Source: JBOGEB01 sp050743125
Lineage (GTDB): Bacteria > Actinomycetota > Nitriliruptoria > Euzebyales > Egibacteraceae
Direction of reading: 5' to 3'
NCBI GenBank assembly: GCA_050743125.1
Contig: JBOGEB010000001.1
Location: forward strand, 1 to 64,000
Length of the DNA stretch: 64,000 nt
The translations under genes were made by a program, and so were the position numbers. The notes beneath the pieces are model-generated. The model saw only the letters and a program-made list of their open reading frames with translations, was not told the DNA's origin and ran no database searches. Of this stretch, positions 45,150-54,173 are shown piece by piece. Position 1 is the stretch's first letter; each line of letters opens with the position of its first letter.

Positions 45150-46766
45150 TCAGCCGAGGCTGTGGGCGGTGCGGCGGGTTTCCTGGGCGCGTTCGGCGTC
45201 GAGGCGTTCGAGGGCGGCTGAGCTGTGGTCGACGAAGGTCATCATGTCGGCGACCGTTTGGTGGCCGGCGTGCTCGGCGATGAGGGTGTGCATGCGCTGG
45301 CAGATCCGCCGGTACGAGGGGTGGCCTTGCGGGGTGGTGCGCAGCTCGAGCATCTGCATGGCGGCGCGGGCGTTGAGCTGGATGGAGTAGCGGATCCGCC
45401 AGGCGAGCCCCACGGCGTACTGGGCCTGGCGTGGGAGGTCGGGGTGCAGGCGTTCCCACAGCGCGGCCTGGCGGGCCATGGTCTGGTGCCAGGTGGTCTC
45501 GACGCCTGCGTCGGTGACCTCGGCGGGCAGGTCGTAGCCGTGGCGGGGGGAGAGGTCCTGCCATTCGACGGTGAGCATGCGGTGCCGCTGGAGGTCGCGG
45601 AAGGCGCCGTAGTCGCTGCAGATGTCGAAGCGGTAGACGATGCGCTCGAGCGCGCGGCCGGGTTTGTGCCGGCGGTTGCGCCGGTCGCCGGCGTAGGCGC
45701 GGACCACGCTGGCGCGCTCCTCGGCGGTCATGCGCGTCACGAGGTCGCGGAGTTGGCTCTCGGGCAGGTGGCTGTGCGGGTAGAGCATGCCTGTGGCCAG
45801 CTCGACGTCGGCGTGGGGTGTCCAGGACACCAGCTGCACGTCGGGCGCTGGCGCCGGGGCGACGTCGGCGAGCAGCGCCTGGGCGACCGCGCGGGTCTCC
45901 ACCCGCCGCGCGGCCAGGTACTCGGTCCAGACCCCGCCCCGGTCGGGCCGGTCGACCCGCACGAGGAACGACGGGATCACCCGGCGCAGCTCGGCGAGCA
46001 TGAGGTCGCCGACCGCGCGCGCCTCAGCCAGCTCGTGCCCGCCCAGGCGGAGCAGGAGCTGCTCGTAGGACTGGCCGCTCGCGAAGATTCCCACGTTCGA
46101 GACGGTCGCCGCGGGCAGCAGCCCGCGCAGGACGTCGCAGACCTTGGCGCGGACCGCGTTGCGGTAGGCGACGTCGGAGGTCGTCGCATCCTGCGGGAAG
46201 CGCTGTCGCGCCCACGCCTCCAGCGGGTCGAACAGCGCCGAGTACGCACCGAAGACCGCGTCGAGTTCGGTCTCGTAGGCGGCTGCGTGCGACGAGGCCG
46301 CGATGTCGGGATCCCGGTAGTAGCGGTAACGGCCGCCGGGCCGGTCGTCGTAGCGCATGTAGCGGGTCGACTGCTCCAGATAAGCGGCCAGCCGGCCCCA
46401 CTCGAGCACCTTGGTCAGCAGGTTCGACGCCTGCTCCACCGCCACGTGCGCCCCGCCGAGCTGCGCAACCGAGTCGTCCCCGTACTCGGCGAACACCCGC
46501 TCGTACAGCCGGCCCGCGCGAGTCGCCGCCTCGTCAACCAGGTTGGGCCGCTCACCGTCAGCCGGATCGTCGAGTTCGGCCGCGAACTCGTCGAGCAACA
46601 ACCGCCGCAGGCTCTTCGGCGACCGCGAGTACCGTGCGAACAATGCCCCCTTCACAACCTCTGGCAGGTTCACCAGCGCGAACACCGGCCGGCTCGTGTT
46701 CGTCACATACCGGCTGAGCACCGCCTGCTCCTCAGGCGTGAATTCCTCGATCACGTACGGGTGCAT
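45150..46766 (-). CDS. Tandem ThyX-like (FAD-dependent thymidylate synthase) protein
   Basis: 538 residues, about twice the usual ThyX size, with two ThyX-like halves: AAYLEQSTRYMRYDDRPGGR (about residues 130-150) and RDLQRHRMLTVEWQDLSPRH (about 395-415), followed by RYSIQLNARAAMQMLELRTT. ThyX methylates dUMP using FAD and methylenetetrahydrofolate. The RHR-x7-S motif is not exactly conserved in either half, so activity is uncertain, although proximity to dapB fits the thyX locus of many actinobacteria. Divergent from the HTH gene at 46867. Confidence 0.7.
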   Translation of the reverse strand: MHPYVIEEFTPEEQAVLSRYVTNTSRPVFALVNLPEVVKGALFARYSRSPKSLRRLLLDEFAAELDDPADGERPNLVDEAATRAGRLYERVFAEYGDDSVAQLGGAHVAVEQASNLLTKVLEWGRLAAYLEQSTRYMRYDDRPGGRYRYYRDPDIAASSHAAAYETELDAVFGAYSALFDPLEAWARQRFPQDATTSDVAYRNAVRAKVCDVLRGLLPAATVSNVGIFASGQSYEQLLLRLGGHELAEARAVGDLMLAELRRVIPSFLVRVDRPDRGGVWTEYLAARRVETRAVAQALLADVAPAPAPDVQLVSWTPHADVELATGMLYPHSHLPESQLRDLVTRMTAEERASVVRAYAGDRRNRRHKPGRALERIVYRFDICSDYGAFRDLQRHRMLTVEWQDLSPRHGYDLPAEVTDAGVETTWHQTMARQAALWERLHPDLPRQAQYAVGLAWRIRYSIQLNARAAMQMLELRTTPQGHPSYRRICQRMHTLIAEHAGHQTVADMMTFVDHSSAALERLDAERAQETRRTAHSLG

Positions 46767-46819
46767 GTGGGGAGTCTACGAAGCCGGGCGGCGGAGCTCG
46801 GGGGCCAGCGGCGCACCAG

Positions 46820-46835
46820 GTCAACTAATGTTGAC
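46820..46835. promoter_or_regulatory. Operator-like palindrome 1 (imperfect)
   Basis: GTCAACTAATGTTGAC: six-base perfect arms around TAAT. It is one of two 16-bp palindromes with 28-bp centre spacing in the divergent promoter between the ThyX-like gene and the HTH/Clp-N gene pair. Likely an autoregulatory site for the HTH protein. Confidence 0.55.
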
Positions 46836-46847
46836 GCCTGGTACTCC

Positions 46848-46863
46848 GTCAATGTACATTGAC
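46848..46863. promoter_or_regulatory. Operator-like palindrome 2 (perfect 16 bp)
   Basis: GTCAATGTACATTGAC is its own reverse complement. It ends three bases before the ATG of the HTH gene, leaving no room for a ribosome-binding site, so the mRNA may be leaderless and binding here would block transcription. It shares GTCAA/TTGAC arms with palindrome 1. Confidence 0.6.
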
Positions 46864-46866
46864 GGC

Positions 46867-47097
46867 ATGAGTAAGACGAGCGTGCTGGCCGAGGCCGCAA
46901 GCAGCCGGGATCCCGCCGTAGGGTTACGCGCGGTCGCCTCCCTGCGGCTGCTCATCGAGCAGCTCGAGACGTTGCAGGTCGACAACGCCCGGGAACAAGG
47001 GTGGTCCTGGCAGCAGATCGCGACGGCGTTAGGCGTGAGCAAGCAGGCGGTGCACAAGAAGCATGCCGGCCGATGGACCCTCAGACGGGAGCGGTGA
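46867..47097 (+). CDS. Small helix-turn-helix DNA-binding protein
   Basis: 76 residues. The N-terminal helical part is followed by a helix-turn-helix (WSWQQIATALGVSKQAVHKK, about residues 46-65). It is followed two bases later by a Clp-N-domain gene, a gene pair found repeatedly in actinobacteria. Two palindromes precede the start, the second immediately, suggesting autorepression. No Shine-Dalgarno sequence is present before the ATG, consistent with a leaderless message. Confidence 0.75.
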   Translation: MSKTSVLAEAASSRDPAVGLRAVASLRLLIEQLETLQVDNAREQGWSWQQIATALGVSKQAVHKKHAGRWTLRRER

Positions 47098-47099
47098 CA

Positions 47100-47675
47100 A
47101 TGTTCGAGCGCTTCACTGGCAGAGCACGCCAGGTCGTTGTTCTGGCTCAAGAGGAGGCCCGGCGTCTGGGTCATAGCGCCATCGGGACCGAGCACGTGCT
47201 GCTCGGGTTGCTCGCCGAGGGCTGCGGTGTCGCCGCCCAGACCCTCGCCAACCTGGGGCTGTCGCAGGAGGCGACGCGCCGCGCGATCGTCGAGATGGTC
47301 GGTGCCGGGCCCCTGACCGAGCCCGACCCCAAGGCGCTGGAGGCGATCGGTATCGACCTCGAGGCAGTCCGGCGCAAAGTTGAGGAGACCTTCGGGCTGG
47401 GAGCACTGGAACGGGCCGGTCGCCGTAAGGCGTGCCGACACGACCTCCGGACCGGCCACCTCCCGTTCACGCCGAGCGCCAAGAAGGCGCTCGAGCTGGC
47501 GCTGCGCGAAGCCCTGCGCCTCAAGGACCGCGGCATCGACACCGAACACATCCTGCTCGGTCTCCTCCGTGAGGCCGAGGGGATCGCGGCCCAGCTCCTC
47601 CACCGCGCCGGGATCGACCTGTCCACCGCCCAGGCCAAGGTGCTCGAGTTGCGCTACGAGGCTGACGCCAGCTGA
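47100..47675 (+). CDS. Clp N-terminal-domain protein (stand-alone)
   Basis: 191 residues with two Clp N-domain repeats (FERFTGRARQVVVLAQEEAR and later FTPSAKKALELALREALRLK) but no AAA+ ATPase modules. Each repeat shows the IGTEHVLLGLL / IDTEHILLGLL signature. Such proteins may act as adaptors or decoys for ClpC substrates or as stress-response proteins; this is inferred from the domain. A GGGAG lies eight bases before the ATG and it is co-transcribed with the HTH protein. Confidence 0.75.
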   Translation: MFERFTGRARQVVVLAQEEARRLGHSAIGTEHVLLGLLAEGCGVAAQTLANLGLSQEATRRAIVEMVGAGPLTEPDPKALEAIGIDLEAVRRKVEETFGLGALERAGRRKACRHDLRTGHLPFTPSAKKALELALREALRLKDRGIDTEHILLGLLREAEGIAAQLLHRAGIDLSTAQAKVLELRYEADAS

Positions 47676-47704
47676 CCGGGCCGCCCTCTGTCGTGGTTGC
47701 AACG

Positions 47705-47724
47705 TTCCTCCGCTAGCGAAGGAA
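47705..47724. other. Near-perfect inverted repeat between convergent genes
   Basis: ttcctccgctagcgaaggaa is a 20-bp near-palindrome between the Clp-N gene and dapB, which converge here. No T-run follows on either strand. It may be a weak bidirectional terminator. Confidence 0.25.
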
Positions 47725-47783
47725 GGTGCGAGGTCAACGGCTGATTACCTGAACTCCGATCGAGGCAGCTATCCCGCCACCTA

Positions 47784-48509
47784 TCAGCCGAGCAGGGCGT
47801 CCAGGCCCACCGTCAACCCCGGCAGAGACGCCACGCGTTTGATCGCGAGCAGCACTCCGGGCATGAACGACGAGCGGTCGATCGAGTCGTGGCGGATGCG
47901 CAGGGTCTGGCCGGGGCCGCCGAAGACCACCTCATGGGAGGCGACGATGCCGGGAAGGCGCACGCTGTGTACCGGTACGCCGTCAACCGCCAACCCCCTG
48001 GCAGGGTGATCGGGCGGGGCCGGGATCGGAGCGCCGAGACCATTTTTCGCCCGCGCGGCGCCGATCATTCGTGCGGTCCGCAGGGCGGTGCCGCTGGGGG
48101 CGTCGACCTTGCGCTCGTGGTGGAGCTCGATGACCTCGGCGAGGTCGAAGTGCCGCGCGCACAGCTCCGCCATCCGCATCATCAGCACGGCGCCGACCGC
48201 GAAGTTCGGCGCGACGAAGCAGTTGGCTGGGCCGGCGATTCCGGCGAGCTCCTCCAGATCGGCGTCTGACAACCCGGTCGCCCCCACGACCGTGTGGACG
48301 CCGCGCTCCAGCAGCCAGACGGTGTTCGCCTTCACGCTGGTCGGCACCGTGAACTCGACCGCCACGTCGGCGCCCGCGTCCAGCACCAAGCCCAGCCCGT
48401 CGGTTGAGCCAATGCGGGCGACGAGCTCAAGCTCAGGGTCGGCCTCGACGGCGGCGCACACCGTCGAGCCCATCCGCCCTCTGTAGCCGATCACCGCGAC
48501 CCGCAGCAC
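47784..48509 (-). CDS. dapB: 4-hydroxy-tetrahydrodipicolinate reductase
   Basis: 241 residues reducing the DapA product with NAD(P)H in lysine/diaminopimelate synthesis. The nucleotide-binding loop VAVIGYRGRMGST lies at the N-terminus, and the active-site signature EVIELHHERKVDAPSGTALR (about residues 125-145) contains the catalytic His pair and Lys. GTG start. It follows the M16 peptidase gene within a conserved actinobacterial order. Full length and intact. Confidence 0.93.
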   Translation of the reverse strand: MLRVAVIGYRGRMGSTVCAAVEADPELELVARIGSTDGLGLVLDAGADVAVEFTVPTSVKANTVWLLERGVHTVVGATGLSDADLEELAGIAGPANCFVAPNFAVGAVLMMRMAELCARHFDLAEVIELHHERKVDAPSGTALRTARMIGAARAKNGLGAPIPAPPDHPARGLAVDGVPVHSVRLPGIVASHEVVFGGPGQTLRIRHDSIDRSSFMPGVLLAIKRVASLPGLTVGLDALLG

Positions 48510-48514
48510 GCTGA

Positions 48515-49837
48515 CTACGCCGCCTTCACGTACCGGTCGAACGCTTCCGTCGGCACGCCGTCAAGCGGCCCGACCACCGCAAGCGTGAAGGGCCCCGCGA
48601 GCAGGCGCTCCGCGACGGCGGAGACGTCGTCGGCGGTGACGGCCTCGACGGCGGCGATCGTCTCGTCAAGGCTGAGCAGCGGCGAGCCGGTCACCAGCGC
48701 GGCGCCGAGCCGGTTCATCCTGCTGCCGGTGTCCTCCAGCGAGAGGACCATCGAGCCAGCGAGGTGGCCACGTGCCCGCTCGAGCTCCTCTGCGGTCAGC
48801 CCTTGCTCACGGGCCTTGTCCAGCTCGGCCCGGACGACCTCGAGAACCTCGTTCACCCGGTGCGGGGCGGTGCCGGCGTAGACCGCGAACGTGCCGGCAT
48901 CGACGTGGGTCCCGTGATAGCTGTACACGGAGTAGGCGAGCCCGCGCAGCTCGCGGATCTCCTGGAACAGCCGGCTCGCCATCCCGCCGCCGAGTGCCTG
49001 GTTCAGGACACGGGCGGCGTACCGGCGCTCGCTGCCGCGGGCCAAGCCACGGCCGCCGATCACGAGGTGCGCCTGCTCGGTCGGCCGCGAGCGCACCACG
49101 ACGCGCGGTTGGGTCGACCCGCGCGGCGGCGTCCTGCGCACGGTCGGCTCGGGAGCGGGTGGCAGCCCCTTGAGCGTCTCGGCCACCAGCTCGACGGCGC
49201 GGTCGTGCTCGACGTTGCCCGCCACCGCGACCACCAGGTTCGCCGGCACGTAGTGCCGCTTGTAGTAGCGGTACACCTGGCCGCGGGTCATCGCGGTGAC
49301 CGTCTGCTCGCTGCCGAGCACCTCGCGACCCAGCGGGTGGTCGCCGAAGTAGCCGTGAGTGAACACACCGTGGACGAGGTCATCCGGCGTGTCGAGGTGC
49401 ATCCGGATCTCCTCGAGGACGACGTCGCGCTCGCCATCGACGTCCTGGGTCCGGATGAGCGCCGAGCCGATCATGTCCCCGAGCACGTCCACCGCCAGGC
49501 CGAGGTCGCGGTCAAGGCAGTGCGCGTAGAAGCAGGTGTACTCCTTCGAGGTGAATGCGTTCATGTCACCGCCGACCGCGTCGATCTCCTCGGCGATCTG
49601 CCGCGCGGTGCGCCGCCGCGTGCCCTTGAAGAGCAGATGCTCCAGGAAGTGGCTCGCCCCGGCTACGGGTGAGCGCTCGTCGCGTGACCCCACGCCGACC
49701 CAGAAGCCGACGCTCACCGACCGGACCTGTGGCATCGACTCGGTGACGACGCGCACGCCGGATTCCAGCGTGGACAGACGCACCCCGTCGGTGAGTTCGA
49801 TCCCTCGGGGTGAGACGGCGCGGGACGGCTCGGTCAC
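48515..49837 (-). CDS. M16-family zinc peptidase
   Basis: 440 residues related to mitochondrial processing peptidase/pitrilysin. The inverted zinc motif HFLEHLLFKGTRRR (HxxEH, about residue 63-67) is present, followed by a C-terminal domain ending VVGPLDGVPTEAFDRYV. The GTG start overlaps the pnp stop (GTGA). A pnp-M16-dapB order is typical of actinobacteria. Substrate unknown. Confidence 0.9.
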   Translation of the reverse strand: MTEPSRAVSPRGIELTDGVRLSTLESGVRVVTESMPQVRSVSVGFWVGVGSRDERSPVAGASHFLEHLLFKGTRRRTARQIAEEIDAVGGDMNAFTSKEYTCFYAHCLDRDLGLAVDVLGDMIGSALIRTQDVDGERDVVLEEIRMHLDTPDDLVHGVFTHGYFGDHPLGREVLGSEQTVTAMTRGQVYRYYKRHYVPANLVVAVAGNVEHDRAVELVAETLKGLPPAPEPTVRRTPPRGSTQPRVVVRSRPTEQAHLVIGGRGLARGSERRYAARVLNQALGGGMASRLFQEIRELRGLAYSVYSYHGTHVDAGTFAVYAGTAPHRVNEVLEVVRAELDKAREQGLTAEELERARGHLAGSMVLSLEDTGSRMNRLGAALVTGSPLLSLDETIAAVEAVTADDVSAVAERLLAGPFTLAVVGPLDGVPTEAFDRYVKAA

Positions 49838-52419
49838 GAGCGGCGACGGTGCCGGCGGCGGACCTCGCCGTCCTCGGCGTCGTCCTGGTCGAAAACCCGC
49901 TCGCGGGCTCGGTCGCGTACGGCACGCTCACGGCCGCGATCGGGCATGCCGGGCTCGGGAACCTGCGTGCGCATGCGCCCACGCTCGCCGCGGTCCGTAC
50001 GGGCGCCTCGCCCGGTGCGGTCGCCCCGGTCGCCCCGGTCGCTGCGGTCGCCCCGGTCGCTGCGGTCGCCCCGGTCGCCCCGGTCGCCCCGGTCGCCCCG
50101 GTCGCTGCGGTCGCCCCGGTCGCTGCGGTCACCTCGGTCGGGTCGGGGCCCACGGTCCCGGTCCCCGCGGGGCGGAAGGTCGGGCCGGCTCGGAGGGCGC
50201 GCCGGGGACGGGCCGTCGGGCCCGTCGACGAGGTCGAGCGAGAACTTCCGCCCGTCCTTGACCTGGGTGACCTCCACCCACATCTTGTCGCCGACCTGGA
50301 CCGCCTCGTCGGCGTGCGCGAGGCGGCGGCTGCCGCCGAGCTTCGAGATGTGGAGCAGCCCGTCACTGCCCGGCGTAAGGGAGACGAACGCGCCGAAGTC
50401 GGCGGTCTTCACGACCGTGCCGTAGTAGCGCTCGCCCTCCTTGGGCACGACCGGGTTTGCGATCGCCCGGATGCGGTCGAGCGCCATCTGCGCCTTGTCC
50501 GAGTCGGACGAGTAGATGTGCACGACCCCGCGGCCGTCGATGTCATCGACGTTGATCTCTGCGCCCGACTCCTCGGTGATCTCGCGGATGATCTTGCCCT
50601 TCGGGCCGATGACCTCGCCGATCTTGTCGGCGGGGATGTACTCGACGAGCACCCGCGGCGCGTGCGGGTTCATCTCCGTGCGCGGCTCGCCGATGCAGTC
50701 GGTCATCACCTTGAGGATCTCCAGGCGGGCCTCGCGGGCCTGCTCGAGCGCCTGCGCGAGCACGTCCGCGGGGATCCCCGACAGCTTCGTGTCGAGCTGG
50801 AGCCCGGTGACGAACTCGCTGGTCCCCGCGACCTTGAAGTCCATGTCGCCGAAGGCGTCCTCGGCGCCGAGGATGTCGGTGAGGGTCGTGTACTTGCCGT
50901 CCTCGTTGATCAGGCCCATTGCGATGCCCGCGACGGGCGCGGTGATGGGGACGCCAGCGTCCATGAGCGACAGCGTCGAGGCGCAGACCGACGCCATCGA
51001 CGTCGACCCGTTCGAGCTGACGACCTCGGACACGAGCCGGAGCGCATAGGGGAACGCCTCCGCGTCGGGGATCACCGGCAGGAGCGACCGCTCGGCGAGC
51101 GCGCCGTGACCGATCTCGCGTCGCTTCGGCCCGCGCATGAACCCGGTTTCTCCGGTGGAGTATGGCGGGAAATTGTAGTGGTGGATGTAGCGCTTCTCGG
51201 TGTCAGGGTCGATCGTGTCGATGCGCTGGGCGTCGCGGAGCATGCCGAGCGTCAGGATGTTGAGCACCTGCGTTTCACCACGGGTGAACAGCCCCGAGCC
51301 GTGGGCGCGCGGCAGCAGCCCGACGTCAGCCGACAGCGGGCGGATGTCCTTCGGCCCGCGGCCGTCGATGCGGATCCTCTCCTGCACGACTCGGCGGCGG
51401 ATCAGCGTCTTCTCGATCGAGCGGAACGCGTTGCGTGCCTGGCGCTCCAGCTCCTCGTCGGTGACCTCGACGTCGCCGGCGTCCTGGAAGGCCGCATCGA
51501 TGGCCTTCTCACGCAGCTGGCCGATTCGCTCGGTGCGGGCCTGCTTGTCGAGGCCCGCGTCGGACAGGACCGCCGCGAGGTCGTTGGCGATCACGTCGTG
51601 CACCGTCTGATGGACCTTGTCCGCATACGCGGGGTACAGCGGTAGGTCCGACTCGGGGCGGGACGGCTGGCGGTCGCAGAACTCCAGCTGGAGCTCGCAG
51701 AGCTGCCGAAGCCAGACCTTGGCCTCGGCCAGCGCGGCGCCGATGACCTGCTCGGTCGGCTTGGTGGCGCCCAGCTCGATGAGGTCACACGCCTGCGTGG
51801 TCGCCTCGGCCTCGACCATGAGGATGTCGATGTCGTCCGAGTCCGGGTTCAGCCGACCCGCGACGACGAGGTCGAACACGATCTTCTCCTCCAGCTGCGG
51901 GAAGGTCGGGAACGGAATCCACCGGCCGTCACGGTCCATCCCCAGGCGCAGGCCCGCGACCGGGCCGTCGAAGGGGATGCCGGCGAGCATCGTCGCCATC
52001 GACGCGGCGTTGATCGCGAGCACGTCGGGAGTGTGGATCTGGTCGGCGGACAGCGTGGTGAGCAGGATTTGGATCTCGTTGCGCAGCCCTTCGTGGAACG
52101 TCGGGCGCATGGGGCGGTCGACGAGCCGGGCGGTCAGGATGGCGTTCTCGCTGGGGCGCCCCTCCCGTTTGAAGAACCCGCCGGGAATCTTCCCCGCGGC
52201 GTACATCTTCTCCTCGTAGTCGACGGTGAGCGGGAAGAAGTCGAGGTGCTCCTTTGGTTTTCGGCTCGCCGTAGTGGTGCACAGCAGGATCGTCTCGCCG
52301 AGGTAGGCGACGACGGCGCCGCCCGCCTGGCCAGCGATCTTGCCGCTCTCGAAGCGGACCTCGGCATCGCCGATCACGGCCGAGGCCGCTACGGTGCCGA
52401 GTCTGGGTGTGTCCGGCAT
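49834..52419 (-). CDS. pnp: Polynucleotide phosphorylase with RGD-repeat tail
   Basis: 861-residue 3'-to-5' exoribonuclease/polymerase. Two RNase PH-like domains (about residues 15-245 and 335-560; metal region DILGAEDAFGDMDFKVAG), then a KH domain (PADKIGEVIGPKGKIIREI) and an S1 domain (YYGTVVKTADFGAFVSLTPG). The C-terminal about 130 residues form an Arg/Gly/Asp/Ser repeat tail from a 9-bp tandem repeat at 50022-50150. ATG 52419 has GAGAGGAGAC about seven bases upstream. It follows rpsO and couples to the M16 gene. Confidence 0.93.
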   Translation of the reverse strand: MPDTPRLGTVAASAVIGDAEVRFESGKIAGQAGGAVVAYLGETILLCTTTASRKPKEHLDFFPLTVDYEEKMYAAGKIPGGFFKREGRPSENAILTARLVDRPMRPTFHEGLRNEIQILLTTLSADQIHTPDVLAINAASMATMLAGIPFDGPVAGLRLGMDRDGRWIPFPTFPQLEEKIVFDLVVAGRLNPDSDDIDILMVEAEATTQACDLIELGATKPTEQVIGAALAEAKVWLRQLCELQLEFCDRQPSRPESDLPLYPAYADKVHQTVHDVIANDLAAVLSDAGLDKQARTERIGQLREKAIDAAFQDAGDVEVTDEELERQARNAFRSIEKTLIRRRVVQERIRIDGRGPKDIRPLSADVGLLPRAHGSGLFTRGETQVLNILTLGMLRDAQRIDTIDPDTEKRYIHHYNFPPYSTGETGFMRGPKRREIGHGALAERSLLPVIPDAEAFPYALRLVSEVVSSNGSTSMASVCASTLSLMDAGVPITAPVAGIAMGLINEDGKYTTLTDILGAEDAFGDMDFKVAGTSEFVTGLQLDTKLSGIPADVLAQALEQAREARLEILKVMTDCIGEPRTEMNPHAPRVLVEYIPADKIGEVIGPKGKIIREITEESGAEINVDDIDGRGVVHIYSSDSDKAQMALDRIRAIANPVVPKEGERYYGTVVKTADFGAFVSLTPGSDGLLHISKLGGSRRLAHADEAVQVGDKMWVEVTQVKDGRKFSLDLVDGPDGPSPARPPSRPDLPPRGDRDRGPRPDRGDRSDRGDRSDRGDRGDRGDRGDRSDRGDRSDRGDRGDRTGRGARTDRGERGRMRTQVPEPGMPDRGRERAVRDRARERVFDQDDAEDGEVRRRHRRRS
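50022..50150 (-). repeat. 9-bp tandem repeat encoding Arg-Gly-Asp units in PNPase tail
   Basis: Repeated cggtcgccc/cggtcgctg units encode alternating RGD and RSD triplets. Such repeats change length easily. The tail is beyond the S1 domain and likely disordered RNA-contacting sequence. Confidence 0.8.
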
Positions 52420-52668
52420 GGGATGGGTCTCCTCTCGTGGCGCGACACACGCGCCGATTCTCGCCGCCCCCCGGGGAGCCCCAGTTCCCAGTGCCCAAGG
52501 CTGCGGATCGTCGCAGCCCTCGCCACTGACAACTGAGCGCCCCGGCGCGCCCTTTCGGACGCCTCCCGCTCACAACTGCATGAGCTTCCGTATGAGTTTT
52601 GGGCGGCGCGGTGTATTTCGTTCTTCAACGGCCGACGCCGAGCTGTGTGCCCGGCGTCTTCTCTCGTG

Positions 52669-52947
52669 CTATCGGCGCAGTCCTAGTCGCTGGATCAGCG
52701 AGCGGTAGCGCTCGACATCGTTTTTTGCGAGGTAAGCCAGCAGGCGACGCCGCCGGCCAACCATCTGCAGCAGCCCCCTACGGGAGTGGTGGTCCTTCTT
52801 GTGGACCTTCAGGTGCTCGGTCAGGTGGTTGATCCGAGTCGTGAGGAGCGCGACCTGCACCTCGGGCGACCCCGTGTCGCCCTCGTCGATCGCGTACTCC
52901 TTGATCAGCTCATCCTTGTTCTGGATGACGGCCTTGGTCACTGCCAT
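52669..52947 (-). CDS. rpsO: 30S ribosomal protein S15
   Basis: 92 residues with the family signature [20 protein letters not shown] and [16 protein letters not shown]. The ATG at 52947 overlaps an AGGAGA, whereas a GTG two codons later (52941) sits six bases after it, so translation may really begin at GTG. It lies upstream of pnp, as in most bacteria. A GACGCCG/CGGCGTC hairpin at 52634-52658 sits between the two genes. Confidence 0.93.
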   Translation of the reverse strand: MAVTKAVIQNKDELIKEYAIDEGDTGSPEVQVALLTTRINHLTEHLKVHKKDHHSRRGLLQMVGRRRRLLAYLAKNDVERYRSLIQRLGLRR

Positions 52948-53234
52948 TCTCCTCGACTCACGGACCCGCCGGTGGACGCATCGGTTGGCGTCGGGGGACA
53001 CCCGAGGCTGCCGCCATCGGTCCTCCCCGCCGGCGCCTCCAAGGCCGCCAGCGACACCCGGATTCGGGCACGACATACCGCCGCCCTCGGGGGGGACGGC
53101 CGCGGCCATACTGCCACGGCCGAGACTGGCGCGCCAGCGGTCACACACAGAAAGCGTTTGCATGCACGGTGGTCGCCTGCGCTGCGCGGGATGAGCCCGA
53201 TATTCCGGGCAATCCTGCACGATGCGGCGAACTC

Positions 53235-54173
53235 TCAAGGAGCGCCCAGCAGGGTGCGGGTGCGGGCGACGTCGGAGTGCATCTGGTCCACGAGGGCGTT
53301 CACGGACTCGAAGTGGAGTTCGTCGCGGAGGCGGTGGCGGAAGTCGACCGCGACGGCAGTGCCGTAGAGGTCGCCTGACCAGTCGAGCAGGTAGGACTCG
53401 ACCCGCAACTCTTGGCCTCCGAACGTCGGGTTGTACCCGACGTTCGTCGCGCACGGGTGGAGGGTGCCGTCCGGCAGGTGAAACATCCCCGCGTACACGG
53501 CCCGGGCGGGGATGGCGATGCGGCGGCTGGTCTGGAGGTTCGCCGTCGGGAACCCGAGGCCCTTGCCCCGGGCGTTCCCGCGGACGACGATCCCGTCCAC
53601 CAGGTGCGGGCGCCCGAGCATGCGGGCTGCCCACTCGACGTCGCCGTCCTCCAGCGCGCTGCGGATTTCGGTCGAGGAGATCACCGTCCCGTCGAGTTCG
53701 AGCAGCGTGACACCTTCGACGGTAAAGCCGCGGCTTGGTCCCACCTCGGCGAGCGTGGCAACGTCGCCGGTCGCTTTGTGCCCAAAGCGGAAGTTCGAGC
53801 CGACGATCACGCGTCTGGCCTGGAGTGGCCCGACGAGGACGTGGTCCACGAACGCCTCGGGCTCCAGATGCCGCAGCTCGTCGGTGAACGCGAGGACGAT
53901 GACGAGGTCGACGCCCTGGGCCGCGAGCGTGGCCGCCCGCCGTGGGAGCGTCATGATCAGCTTGGGCTGGCTGCCCGGGTTCACGACCTCCATAGGGTGG
54001 CGGTCGAAGGTCACGACCGCGCTGCGGATTCCAAGGGCCTGTGCCTGCCGCACCGCTCGCCGGATGATCGTCTGGTGGCCGCGGTGCACGCCGTCGAAGA
54101 ATCCGATCGACACGACCGTCGGCGCTGGGTCAACGTTGCCGAGGCCGGAGACGATCTGCCTGTGGTCAGTCAC
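53235..54173 (-). CDS. ribF: Bifunctional riboflavin kinase/FAD synthetase
   Basis: 312 residues making FMN and FAD. The N-terminal adenylyltransferase domain has [14 protein letters not shown] (about residues 22-35) and the C-terminal riboflavin kinase domain has [17 protein letters not shown] (about 200-216). It overlaps truB by four bases and is followed by a 287-bp gap before rpsO. Confidence 0.92.
   Translation of the reverse strand: MTDHRQIVSGLGNVDPAPTVVSIGFFDGVHRGHQTIIRRAVRQAQALGIRSAVVTFDRHPMEVVNPGSQPKLIMTLPRRAATLAAQGVDLVIVLAFTDELRHLEPEAFVDHVLVGPLQARRVIVGSNFRFGHKATGDVATLAEVGPSRGFTVEGVTLLELDGTVISSTEIRSALEDGDVEWAARMLGRPHLVDGIVVRGNARGKGLGFPTANLQTSRRIAIPARAVYAGMFHLPDGTLHPCATNVGYNPTFGGQELRVESYLLDWSGDLYGTAVAVDFRHRLRDELHFESVNALVDQMHSDVARTRTLLGAP

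Noticed and set aside
50022..50150. CRISPR-like array in the pnp 3' region
   Set aside because: The 9-bp units are coding tandem repeats without spacers of uniform length and keep the reading frame.
48764..51645. Long plus-strand open frames opposite the M16 and pnp genes
   Set aside because: Val/Arg/Asp-rich shadow frames opposite well-recognised core genes; no independent start signal or homology.
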